A stretch of DNA of 64,000 bases, from the NCBI RefSeq assembly GCF_963678635.1, contig NC_087062.1, positions 50,980,178 to 51,044,177 of the forward strand, in the 5' to 3' direction. Positions 33,052 through 44,791 of the stretch are shown here, piece after piece. The notes under the pieces were generated by a model. That model made no database searches. It was not told the origin of the DNA and worked only from the letters and a program-made list of their open reading frames with translations. The position numbers were made by a program, and so were the translations under genes. The first letter of the stretch is position 1; each line of letters starts with the position of its first letter. The DNA comes from Symsagittifera roscoffensis. Its lineage: Eukaryota > Xenacoelomorpha > Acoela > Convolutidae.

Positions 33052-33285
33052 ATGTTATACGATAATAATTTAATCGAATGGTCTCTACGACTCAATAGAT
33101 CAGAGCCGCTATTCCGAACTATAACAGAACTAACCGGAATTGTAAGAAGACCTCGAACAAGAGACGACATACGACAAGGCAGAAACTTACCATATAGTTT
33201 TATGATTGTACGGCAAAAGCCAACACAAACTTTTATATTTAGAATCTTATTAGCAATGAATTTAGATTTTCATTTGCAAACATAA
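33052..33285 (+). CDS. ORF-a of unit B (77 aa)
   Basis: Intact, with one residue different from unit A (RRPRT for RRPPT). Same position downstream of the PBS. Confidence 0.6.
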   Translation: MLYDNNLIEWSLRLNRSEPLFRTITELTGIVRRPRTRDDIRQGRNLPYSFMIVRQKPTQTFIFRILLAMNLDFHLQT

Positions 33286-34212
33286 AATTTTGAAGTCAAT
33301 CTTCATGATCATTTCAGGCGCTAAACAAAATTATTATTATACAATAACGATTGATAAAAAGATCTCAGATCGTTTTCTTAATTTCTGCAGTCTTATATAA
33401 AACATGTTTGAAAATCATTTATTGAAAATCAAAATAAAAATTAGTAGTATGACAATAAATTGTTAGTAATCATAAAATCATCTGTTTTCCCAGATTCATC
33501 ACCTAAACATAACAGCAATCATAAGCTCACTAATAACATTAAAATACTACATCTTTTTCTTAAATAAATTTAAACCAATTTAAACTTAAATTCATTCAAT
33601 TTTAAAATCAGATCATCAAGGCTTATCCATGGATCTTAATTAATTTTCTATTTCACTGAATTTAAAACCTGATCATCAAGGCCTATCCTTGGATCAAAAA
33701 GAACAATTTTGTTCTCCCCCACCCACTTAGCAAGTGTCTAACGACCTCAAACGTCGATTCACTATCCAACCCTTCCAAAAGACCCAAGACTAATTGAAAC
33801 TTTTAAATAAAACTAACCATTCAAATTAGGATAAACAGTGAAGAACTTCGGTTATTCATCCTTCACTTGAACCCTCCTCTTACCAGACCCAGAATAAATC
33901 TTAGACTTAGTAAGTTTAAAATAATATCTAACGAACTACTTGCGTTCTAATTATACCTGAACCTTGTGGATCGATTTACTATTCTCCAACCCTTGAACAC
34001 AATCACTACCCCTAAGTAAGATTAAGTAAGTTAACACCTTAACTTGGAGTAGCCACGAGAAAGTAAAAAATCATTCTTGGGAATCGATATACTTTTCTCT
34101 CCAACCCTGAACAAAAACACCCAGGTTAAGCTAACCAAAAAATCGTAAGGACTAACAGTCTAAGAAAATAGAAATCACCTAACAACTTTTTGCATCCCTC
34201 ATCCTAAACCTT
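33286..34212 (+). other. Leader of unit B
   Basis: Same non-coding leader as unit A, with the three CCAACCCT-type motifs and the paired CAAGG/CCTTG stems. No gene seen. Confidence 0.6.
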
Positions 34213-34674
34213 ATGTCATTCAAAAATCTAGGAAATAAACAAACAATCGAGTTACACAACTGTGAGATAGATAACCAAAAATACGATCTTGTAATCACAC
34301 CTCATACACAAACAGTTGGATCCATTAGAACAAAACGACTAGCAATAAAAAGAAAAATCATAAACAAACAAAGACAAATCACACGAAAAAGATTTTCAAA
34401 AAATAGAAACGCATTTTCAGAATCAGAAGCCAGCAATTTAGATGAACTCTATAAATTAAAAGAATCGATTGATAAAAATTGTCCCATTCAAAATCAACTT
34501 TATTTTTCCGATTCAGAAACAACTTCAAATTCTTCAAAAAGAGGAAAAAGAAGAATAAAAAAGCAATATAAACACAAACCAGTACACTTGTATTTTTGGA
34601 ATCAACCAATTAGACACATCGATAGTTGTATATTAACAGTCATTAAACGAAGAAATGAGCCAAACTCAAAGTGA
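34213..34674 (+). CDS. ORF-b of unit B (153 aa), unknown basic protein
   Basis: Intact ORF. N-terminal SFKNLGNKQTIELHNCEID is followed by a very basic middle (TKRLAIKRKIINKQRQITRK), an acidic/Ser patch (SDSETTSNSSKRGKRRIKK) and a C-terminal WNQPIRHID. The start ATG and its context are conserved in unit C and in the diverged copy at 9955. It could be an RNA-binding accessory protein; that is inferred only from its charge. The last 20 bases overlap the start of ORF-c in another frame. Confidence 0.55.
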   Translation: MSFKNLGNKQTIELHNCEIDNQKYDLVITPHTQTVGSIRTKRLAIKRKIINKQRQITRKRFSKNRNAFSESEASNLDELYKLKESIDKNCPIQNQLYFSDSETTSNSSKRGKRRIKKQYKHKPVHLYFWNQPIRHIDSCILTVIKRRNEPNSK

Positions 34675-35008
34675 CGATAGTCCAGATGACGAAGACCTTT
34701 ACCCCTTCCTCATAGATGCACCCGATAATAGAGGGCAACATGATTTTTGCAAGAATTTACTCGTAAATTTGTTTGAACCCGGAATCAGCCCATGCAAAGC
34801 AGAATTCCCAGATGTAAAAATCAAAAGACAAATTATTGAACATTATTTGAAAGATAAATGTAATTTAACACAACAATATGGAATCTACACCATAGAATTC
34901 AGCACACCAAATCCGAATCATCGAAAATATGTAATTCAAACAGACGATGTTGAATTAGAATTTTCAAAAGTATTCTTAGAATATATTAAAAATTATTCAA
35001 TATCATAA
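34655..35008 (+). CDS. ORF-c of unit B (117 aa), probable gag N-terminus
   Basis: Same as unit A with a few substitutions, and the same TAA (35006-35008) that separates it from the downstream gag frame. Confidence 0.6.
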   Translation: MSQTQSDDSPDDEDLYPFLIDAPDNRGQHDFCKNLLVNLFEPGISPCKAEFPDVKIKRQIIEHYLKDKCNLTQQYGIYTIEFSTPNPNHRKYVIQTDDVELEFSKVFLEYIKNYSIS

Positions 35009-36190
35009 TTCACAAAGAGCAAACTCCATATTCACTAACGAAGTTTTTGCAATAATATATACCTATATTTCTATATTAGAAAAAACAGAATTTCAAAGTA
35101 TCTCACCAACCGAAACATCCAAACATACAAAAGTACGACATGAAATCACATTATTTTCAACTTTTCTACATATAATCAAAGAAAATTTCACTAAAGACGA
35201 TGTTTCACAACACACAAAACATGACTTACAAAAAATTTTGGCATGGTTTATAAAAGATTTATTCACACATAATATAGACTTAATTTCACAGGCAAAAAAA
35301 ACTTCAGACCTCAAAATCCAAATGATGATACTGCCATTACAGAACAGTCAGACTACGTTTGGGACCCTGAATGGTCTCATCATGCATTTATAAATATCCC
35401 ACAATCAATCTCAAGTCAAGCAATAAGTACAATATCTTACCAAAGAGATTATGTAAAAGTAGTACCACTAACCATTGATGCAACACCCTTAAATTACAAT
35501 ACATTTTTACCTAATACGCGAAATAACAGTTTAAATTCGACCGTCATACACAATGAAAACCTTAATGGAACTAGGAATCTTACACAACAAGATATCCAAA
35601 CACCATCACACTTCATAAATGAAGAAATTGTCCAAACAACAACAACTACACAACAAAGTATTTCACCAATACATCCAAATTTAACAACACCAAAAAATAC
35701 AAACACTTCACTGGCACAGGTGACCTTACAATCAACCGTTAAACCTTCGGTTGCTCCAAAATATTCACATATGGATTATCAAACATACAGACCTATGACA
35801 GTACCGTCAAAAACACGAAAAACGTTCACAAGAAGCACTTTTGTAGAACACAATTATAATTATGCACATTCGTCAAAAACAAACTATCCCCCACGAAAAA
35901 CTAATAATAATCACGTATGTTCTCACTATTGGGATAACCCAATGACAACAACCAACTCAGTAAACTTTCGAACTAATTCACATCCTCCACAGGATCATAG
36001 TGAAAATTACCCATTCTTTCAACAAAATAAAAATAAAAAGCAAGCACCTCATCATACGGATTACTTATCATCTGATGATGATTATTTACAACCAGACATT
36101 TTTGCACCATATACCCAAGAATATCGCAAACAAGGATCGCGACGACCTCATACATATAATAGAATTTTTTCTCCAAATCCAACAGATACA
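35009..36190 (+). pseudogene. gag: gag of unit B, capsid and knuckle deleted
   Basis: The N-terminal gag region is present. It has an additional small indel near 35297. The junction after KNKKQAPHHTDYL is intact here, unlike in A and C. At the GATACA at 36185-36190 the sequence jumps to the protease lead-in, removing 1811 bp relative to unit A (28897 to 30708), including capsid and zinc knuckle. Both ends of the deleted segment carry GATACA, so it is a microhomology-type deletion. The frame 35720-36706 runs in frame into protease. Confidence 0.8.
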
Positions 36191-37513
36191 GAAAATACCA
36201 TCTCCGTAAATATGATAGCAGTCGAAAACGACTACGAACCTATTATATATAAACAACCTTTTACACCACATATATATGAAAATCAATTGGAACGCCTTCA
36301 CAATTATTATATTGAACCCATCAATACTACACAAACTGCACAAGAAATAAACGAAATTAACACGGTAAATAAACCCAATGAAAATGACAAAAAATGTTTA
36401 AACACAAATCATATCTATCAAAATATACAAAAAGAACAACCCACAGAAAAAATTTGGACAATACCATTTCTCTTAGAAAGTCCAAGAAACAAAGAATTTC
36501 AACCACCAGATCTTGAAATTGATTTTTTAATTGATTCAGGAGCAGAATCAAACATAATTAACATTCCCACATGGAATGAAATCAAAACATTACACCCAAA
36601 AAAAACGCCTCTTGCAACCTCTAGTAAACTAGCAACAGCACAAGGATCAACATTAGTAAATTATGGAAAAGTCCAATTATTCCTCCACCCCACAAGAACA
36701 ATGTAGCAAAATAAAATTCTAAACAAACCATTCAAACAGATATTTCATATCACCGATATTAAACACAATGTCATTGGCATACCATTTATATCGAAATATA
36801 TACCAACAATCAACATCTTGAATAGTAAAATACTAATCAAAGATAAGTACACAAAAACAAAAAATACAGCTCTAACATTTTTTCAAAGATTAAATAAACA
36901 ACCACCATTCTTTTCAAAATTTTATCCAATTTATAACCAACAACTGAAACACCTGAAACCACTATCAGGAAATATATATAACTTTTCAATAAAACAAGTT
37001 CACCAATATGATAAAAGTCAAAATAAACAACAACTCTTTATGTCAGACTTTGAGTTTAAACCTATTCATAAGTTTTTCAAAATCACGATTTGATCTATAA
37101 AATATTTGATAAATACGAATTCAGTAATCATTTCGCTACACGTGTATAACAATACACCGTATCAAGTAACATTACCCTTAGGACTTTTAGGATATTGCGA
37201 AACAAACGCTACAATATCACCCGTACATGAAAAAGCATACCGCGTAAATAATATACTCCAATTATTAGATATTTGTCAATCCACAATTCTTAACGAAGAA
37301 CTATCCATAAATAACATAATAATCAATGAAAAGAGAAACACAGATTATTTCACAAAAACACCATATTTTAAACCAACATTTAATATAACAAATTACACAA
37401 AAGAACAACAACAATTTTTAACGATGTTTAACTTTGAACACTCGCAAATTACACAAATCGAATTTGACAAACTAGCAAAACAACTGTTAAAATATTCAAC
37501 AGTCTATAATTGA
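36191..37513 (+). pseudogene. Protease and pre-RT region of unit B
   Basis: The active-site start reads FLIDSGAESN, a canonical D-S-G, unlike the D-L-G in A and C. A TAG at 36704-36706 and the shared TGA at 37091-37093 interrupt the frame. It ends at AKQLLKYSTVYN and then enters unit C. Confidence 0.75.
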
Positions 37514-38031
37514 CTAGCAAGAGAGGAAAACTCCGTTTGATTCACAAAAAAGTTTGAGCCCCTTTGATTTACCGTTCTTTTTACGTAGCATTTTGCAGGA
37601 GGTCAGACATTTACTCAATATCCTTTTATATTTTTATAGGTTACATCCAGTCTCTTTCATTCAAATTTTACTTTTTCAATAAGAACTTATTACATTGATT
37701 AAGTGCGCATGCATCGAGTTTTTATGGGTAAAAACTGACTAAAGATTGTTTTCGTTGACTAAAATGTTGTCTAGATGATCGATCCTTGTAGTATTTTTTT
37801 TAAAACGTAAGGGATTTTTAATCCAATGTAATAGACGTTCAAAAAAAAATAATCCGTAATCGACTAAACTTGATTTCATTTTATCAGTATAATAGACTTT
37901 TTTGGTCAATAAATCTACAAAAAACAACAAATTTTTGTAGGTGTGACTTGTTTAGTCATGACTTTGTACCGTTCGGCAAAAAACAAAAAATTTTAGCAAA
38001 AACTTATCAAACGTGCTCAAAATTACCATCA

Positions 38032-38441
38032 TGGAACCTGATCTAAACTATATTTTATGATTGGATAAATTAGATATTTTACCACTGTAAAGTATTTAAT
38101 ATTAACCAATCATGATCCATCTAACTAACAACCCACTTATTTGTAAGTGCTGAAATTACTTGTAATTTCAGCACCAGAGAGATTTGAATTTAACTTAGAA
38201 ATTAGTTGTCTCTCCAAGAGAACTTCAGCAGCCGCAATAAACCAGTATACTCTAGATCTATTGAGCCTAGCAGAGACTAGTTAAACACCCTGAGACTAGA
38301 AAGTATAAGAGTAAGATTAGGATCGGTATTAGACTAAGAAGTTGCACGAATCTATCCGGCCGAAAATAAGATAGCGTGACGAGCAGACGGTGTACCCTAT
38401 CCGAAATTACTCTATGAGTTAACCACATCGGTTATAACTCA
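38032..38441 (+). repeat. LTR of unit C with PBS at 38444-38453
   Basis: As in unit A, but the palindrome at 38147-38174 is perfect (13-bp arms, TT loop), as it also is in the LTR-like end at 56869-56896. Confidence 0.65.
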
Positions 38442-38528
38442 TCTGGTGCGACCATAAGTCTCGAATAAGACCTTAATAGTTTAGATTTAAGCAAAAATTG
38501 ATTAGAATTTAGACAAAACATTTTAAAA

Positions 38529-38762
38529 ATGTTATACGATAATAATTTAATCGAATGGTCTCTACGACTCAATAGATCAGAGCCGCTATTCCGAACAATA
38601 ACAGAACTACCCGGAATTGTAAGAAGACCTCGAACAAGAGACGACATACGAGAAAGTAGAAACTTACCATATAGTTTTATGATTGTACGGCAAAAGCCAA
38701 CACAAACTTTTATATTTAGAATCTTATTAGCAATAAATTTAGATTTTCATTTGCAAACATAA
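38529..38762 (+). CDS. ORF-a of unit C (77 aa)
   Basis: Intact, with four residue differences from units A and B (for example ELPGI, RESRN). ELPGI matches the diverged copy. Confidence 0.6.
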   Translation: MLYDNNLIEWSLRLNRSEPLFRTITELPGIVRRPRTRDDIRESRNLPYSFMIVRQKPTQTFIFRILLAINLDFHLQT

Positions 38763-39673
38763 AATTTTGAAGTCAATCTTCGTAATCATTTCAGGCGCTA
38801 AACAAAATTATTAATATACAATAACGATTGATAAAAAGATCTCAGATCGTTTTCTTAATTTCTGCAGTCTTATATAAAACATGTTTGAAAATCATTTATT
38901 GAAAATCAAAATAAAAATTAGTAGCATGACAATAAATTGTTAGTAATCATAAAATCATCTGTTGTCCCAGCTTCATCACCTAAACATAACAGCAATCATA
39001 AGCTCACTAATACCATTAAAATACTACATCTTTTTCTTAAATAAATTTAAACCATTTTAAACTTAAATTCATTCAATTTTAAAATCAGATCATCAAGGCT
39101 TATCCTTGGATCTTAATTAATTTTCTATTTCACTAAATTTAAAACCTGATCATCAAGGCCTATCCAATTTTGTTCTCCCCCACCCACTTAGCAAGTGTCT
39201 AACGACCTCAAACGTCGATTCACTATCCAACCCTCCCAAAAGACCCAAGACTAATAGAAACTTTTAAATAAAACTAACCATTCAAATTAGGATAAACAGT
39301 GAAGAACTTCGGTTATTCATCCTTCACTTGAACCCTCCTCTTACCAGGCCCAGGATAAATCTTAGACTTAGTAAGTTTAAAATAGTATCTAACGAACTAC
39401 TTGCGTTCTAATTATACCTGAACCTTGTGGATCGATTTACTATTCTCCAACCCTTGAACACAATCACTAACCCTAAGTAAGATTAAGTAAGTTAACACCT
39501 TAACTTGGACTAGCCACGAGAAAGTAAAAAATCATTCTTCGGAATCGATATACTTTTCTCTCCAACCCTGAACAAAAAGACCCAGGTTAAGCTAACCAAA
39601 AAATCGTAAGGACTAACAGTCTAAGCAAATAGAAATCACCTAACAACTTTTTGCATCCCTCATCCTAAACCTT
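38763..39673 (+). other. Leader of unit C
   Basis: As in units A and B. One of the two CAAGG/CCTTG stem repeats has lost its right arm (near 39160), so the paired structure is broken here. No gene seen. Confidence 0.6.
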
Positions 39674-40135
39674 ATGTCATTCAAAAATCTAGGAAATAAA
39701 CAAACAATTGTTTTACACAACTGTGAGATAGATAACCAAAAATACGATCTTGTAATCACACCTCATACACAAACAGTTGGATCCATTAGAACCAAACGAC
39801 TAGCAATAAAAAGAAAAATCATAAACAAACAAAGACAAATCACACGAAAAAGATTTTCAAAAAATAGAAACGCATTTTCAGAATCAGAAGCCAGCAATTT
39901 AGATGAACTCTATAAATTAAAAGAATCGATTGATAAAAATTGTCCCATTCAAAATCAACTTTATTTTTCCGATTCAGAAACAACTTCAAATTCATCAAGA
40001 AGAGGAAAAAGAAGAATAAAAAAGCAATATAAACACAAACCAGTACACTTGTATTTTTGGAATCAACCAATTAGACACATCGATAGTTATATATTAACAG
40101 TCATTAAACGAAGATATGAGCCACACTCAAAGTGA
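39674..40135 (+). CDS. ORF-b of unit C (153 aa)
   Basis: Intact ORF, nearly identical to 34213-34674. It has IVLHNC where unit B has IELHNC, and the diverged copy agrees with IVLHNC. Confidence 0.55.
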   Translation: MSFKNLGNKQTIVLHNCEIDNQKYDLVITPHTQTVGSIRTKRLAIKRKIINKQRQITRKRFSKNRNAFSESEASNLDELYKLKESIDKNCPIQNQLYFSDSETTSNSSRRGKRRIKKQYKHKPVHLYFWNQPIRHIDSYILTVIKRRYEPHSK

Positions 40136-40469
40136 CGATAGACCAGATGACGAAGACGTTTACCCCTTCCTCATAGATGCACCCGATAATAGAGGGCAAC
40201 ATGATTTTTGCAAGAATTTACTCGTAAATTTGTTTGAACCCGGAATCAGCCCATGCAAAGCAGAATTCCCAGATGTAAAAATCAAAAGACAAATTATTGA
40301 ACATTATTTGAAAGATAAATGTAATTTAACACAACAATATGGAATCTACACCATAGAATTCAGCACACCAAATCCGAATCATCGAAAATATGTAATTCAA
40401 AGAGACGATGTTGAATTAGAATTTTCAAAAGTATTCTTAGAATATATTAAAAATTATTCAATATCATAA
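40116..40469 (+). CDS. ORF-c of unit C (117 aa), probable gag N-terminus
   Basis: Same as units A and B, with the shared TAA at 40467-40469. Confidence 0.6.
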   Translation: MSHTQSDDRPDDEDVYPFLIDAPDNRGQHDFCKNLLVNLFEPGISPCKAEFPDVKIKRQIIEHYLKDKCNLTQQYGIYTIEFSTPNPNHRKYVIQRDDVELEFSKVFLEYIKNYSIS

Positions 40470-43242
40470 TTCACAAAGAGCAAACTCCATATTCACTAGC
40501 GAAGTTTTTGCAATAATATATATACCTATATTTCTATATCAGAAAAAACAGAATTTCAAAGTATCTCACCAACCGAAACATCAAAACACACAAAAGTACG
40601 ACATGAAATCACATTATTTTCAACTTTTCTACATATAATCAAAGACAATTTCACTAAAGACGATGTTTCACAACACACAAAACATGACTTACAAAAAATT
40701 TTGGCATGGTTTAAAAAAGATTTATTCACACATAATAGAACTTAATTTCACAGGCAAGAAAAAATTTCAGACCTCAAAATCCAAATGATGATACTGCCAT
40801 TACAGAACAGTCAGACTACGTTTGGGACCCTGAATGGTCTCATCATGCATTTATAAATATCCCACAATCAATCTCAAGTCAAGCAATAAGTACAATATCT
40901 TACCAAAGAGATTATGTAAAAGTAGTACCACTAACCATTGATGCAACACCATTAAATTACAATACATTTTTACCTAATACGCGAAATAACAGTTTAAATT
41001 CGACCGTCATACACAATGAAAACCTTAATGGAACTAGGAATCTTACACAACAAGATATCCAAACACCATCACACTTCATAAATGAAGAAATCGTCCAAAC
41101 AACAACAACTACACAACAAAGTATTTCACCAATACATCCAAATTTAACAACACCAAAAAATACAAACACTTCACTGGCACAAGCGACCTCACAATCAACC
41201 GTTAAACCTTCGGTTGCTCCAAAATATTCACATATGGATTATCAAACATACAGACCTATGACAGTACCGTCAAAAACACGAAAAACGTTCACAAGAAGCA
41301 CTTTTGCAGAACACAATTATAATTATGCACATTCGTCAAAAACAAACCATCCCCCAAAAACAAACTGAAAAACTAATAATAATCACGTATGTTCTCACTA
41401 TTGGGATAACCCAATGACAACAACCAACTCAGTAAATTTTCGAACTAATTCACATCCTCCAAAGGATCATAGTGAAAGTTACCCATTCTTTCAACAAAAT
41501 AAAAATAAAAACAAGCACCTCATCATACGGATTACTTATCATCTGATGATGATTATTTACAACCAGACATTTTTGCACCATATACCAAAGAATATCGCAA
41601 ACAAGGATCGCGACGACCTCATACATATAATAGAATTTTTTCTCCAAATCCAACAGATACACGAAATCAACAACCAATACAAATGCCAAATCCAACTAAT
41701 ACACAATCGTTTCAACCAATTCAACCACAAAACCCAATGACAATGCACTCGTATCAACCAACTCAAATGCAAAATGAAATACCACTTCCATATTACCTTC
41801 AACAACACGAAATAACAAAAAATCAACTTTCAAGTTTTTCGCAAATGCCAAATGCCGCAGAATCACTACAGATGACAATGAATCCATACCTCATGGGTGG
41901 ATCATCAATAACATCAAATAAACCACTAATGGTATTCACAGGAACAGACCCTGAATATTCTGTAGAAGATTATTTAAATGCAGTAACAGCAAATTTAATT
42001 TTAAATGTAGGACCTGAACCAATTAATACGCCACTACATCAAAATTGGATACATCGACGCACAGCGTTGATACAAACAACCTTAGATGGCGCAGCTCAAA
42101 AATGGTTTTCAGTATTACCTAGAGAAATTAAATCAGACTGGAAAAGATTTACACAAGAATTTTCAAAAATGTTTGACTCCGAAAGAAATAAACAACACCA
42201 AAGAGTTTTATGTAATGAAATTCGCAGATTACCAAATGAAACCATCAAACAATTAGCAGTACGTATCGAAACACTAGTTCGAAAAACATATTCATTAAAT
42301 ACACATGACTATAAAAACACAAAAATGACAGAATTTTTAATGATGACCTTAACACCTCAATTAAAGAAAATAGCAATAAAAAAGAGAGCATCTCATCCTT
42401 CTTCAATTCAAGAGCCAGATTTAGATTTTCGAAAACTAGTAGACAAACTAGAGCAAGCGGAAATCACAATGAAACTTGAAGAAACAGAAAATCTGAAACT
42501 ACAATATGTTAATCGAATTGAAACAAACACTACACATATCAATAACATACAGGAATCAGATACAGACCTAGTTGAAAAAATCACTGAAATAGTAAATATT
42601 TATGAAAAACACCCAAATTTTAAGGGCAAACCATCTTTCAAAAAATGGTGTAATTATTGCCGACGATACGGCCATAGTATTTCCGAATGTAGACAAAAGC
42701 AACAAGATAACCAAAACAAACCTCAAAAGTATAAAGAACCAAATAAATCATTCTATCAAAATATGAAAAAAGATCAAAATCTACCAAACAAAAATGTATA
42801 CAGTAACAATAGTTCAGGAAAACCACTTCCGAACAACACCAATTACACAAGGAATCAATCACCATATAACTCAAGTTATAGAGGAAGATCACCAGAACGA
42901 AAAAATACACAGAATTCTTCACAAAATCATTATAATCGATCAAATAGTCAAAATAACTATACGAGATTAAATTCAAATTCAACACAATTTGTTTCTAGAT
43001 CCAATTCCCAATCAAACCCAAGAAATAAACACTATTCCAATAATCAATCACGAAACTCATCATATAACAGAAATAGAAACTATTCACATAATCGAAATAG
43101 AAGTTATTCGAACAATCGAAATCAGAATTACCCAAACAATCGATCAAGAAACAACTCATATAACAGATCAAACTATCACAGACCAAACGACAGATCAAAA
43201 CAGATCACGGAATCATTCACAAAATCGAAATTCAAGTTATAA
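40470..43242 (+). pseudogene. gag: gag of unit C
   Basis: The N-terminal part (40470-41370) carries a small insertion with a stop near 41366. A one-base loss near 41511 shifts the reading. The long frame 41683-43242 (519 codons) is the best-preserved capsid-nucleocapsid reading in the window: capsid domain, CCHC knuckle (WCNYCRRYGHSISECRQ), then a tail made almost only of Asn, Arg, Ser and Tyr (NRNYSHNRNRSYSNN). The protease frame overlaps its last ~250 bases in the +1 register (from 42989). That could be a frameshift site or a fixed indel near 43195-43205. Confidence 0.82.
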
Positions 43243-44791
43243 TAATCCATATAGAAATTATTCCCAATCACCACATAGGAATAATAACCATTATAATAAT
43301 TCTAAACATCGATACATAAGTAGCACACCAAAACATCAAAAACATATTAATCAAGTACAGTCAAATGAAGAAACAACATCAGACCCCCCAGGTATTGATG
43401 ACACAGGAAATAACAAACTACAACTAAATCAAATAAACTGTGGATCATCAGACACAGAAAGTGATACAGAAAATACCATCTCCGTAAATATGATAGCAGT
43501 CGAAAACGAATACGAACCTATTATATATGAACAACCTTTTACACTACATATATATGAAAATCAATTGGAACTCCTTCACAATTATTATTTTGAACCCATC
43601 AATACTACACAAACTGCACAAGAAGTAAACGAAATTAACACGGTAAATAAACCCAATGAAAATGACAAAAAATGTTTAAACACAAATCATATCTATCAAA
43701 ATATACAAAAAAAACAACCCAGAGAAAAAATTTGGACAATACCATTTCTCTTAGAAAGTCCAAGAAACAAAGAATTGCAACCACCAGATCTTGAAGTTGA
43801 TTTTTTAATTGATTTAGGAGCAGAATCAAACATAATTAACATTCCCACATGGAATGAAATCAAAACATTACACCCAAAAAAAACGCCTCTTGCAACCTCT
43901 AGTAAACTAGCAACAGCACAAGGATCAACATTAGTAAATTATAGAAAAGTCCAATTATTCCTCCTCCCCACAAGAACAAGGGAGCAAAATAATATTCTAA
44001 ACAAACCATTTAAACAAATATTTCATATCACCGATATTAAACACAATATCATTGGCATACCATTTATATCGAAATATATACCAACAATCAACATCTTGAA
44101 TAGTAAAATACTAATCAAAGATAAGTACACAAAAACAAAAAATACAGCTCTAACATTTTTTCAAATATTAAATAAACAACCACCATTCTTTTCAAAATTT
44201 TATCCAATTTATAACCAACAACTGAAACACCTGAAACCACTATCAGGAAATATATATAACTTTTCAATAAAACAAGTTCACCAATATGATAAAAGTCAAA
44301 ATAAACAACAACTCTTTATGTCAGACTTTGAGTTTAAACCTATTCATAAGTTTTTCAAAATCACGATTTGATCTATAAAATATTTGAAAAATACGAATTC
44401 AGTAATCATTTCGCTACACGTGTATAACAATACACCGTATCAAGTAACATTACCCTTAGGACTTTTAGGATATTGCGAAACAAACGCTACAATATCACCC
44501 GTACATGAAAAAGCATACCGCGTAAATAATATACTCCAATTATTAGATATTTGTCAATCCACAATTCTTAACGAAGAACTATCCATAAATAACATAATAA
44601 GCAATGAAAAGAGAAACACAGATTATTTCACAAAAACACCATATTTTAAACCAACATTTAATATAACAAATTACACAAAAGAACAACAACAATTTTTAAC
44701 GATGTTTAACTTTGAACACTCGCAAATTACACAAATCGAATTTGACAAACTAGCAAAACAACTGTTAAAATATTCAACAGTCTGTAATTGA
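42989..44791 (+). pseudogene. Protease and pre-RT region of unit C
   Basis: Open from 42989 to 44371, then one TGA (44369-44371, shared with A and B), then open to 44791 in the same frame. The active-site start reads FLIDLGAESN. The frame should continue into RT, but it runs into stub D at 44787, which separates it by about 0.82 kb from RT at 45610. Confidence 0.75.

Larger units (their letters stand above)
32032..37508 (+). repeat. Tandem unit B of the giant-element 5' half
   Basis: Same start and end as units A and C but about 1.81 kb shorter because most of gag is deleted. Its flank is 32032-32554. Confidence 0.92.
37509..44786 (+). repeat. Tandem unit C of the giant-element 5' half
   Basis: Full-length unit with the same borders; offset to the stub D is 7278 bp. 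Its flank is 37509-38031. Confidence 0.92.
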
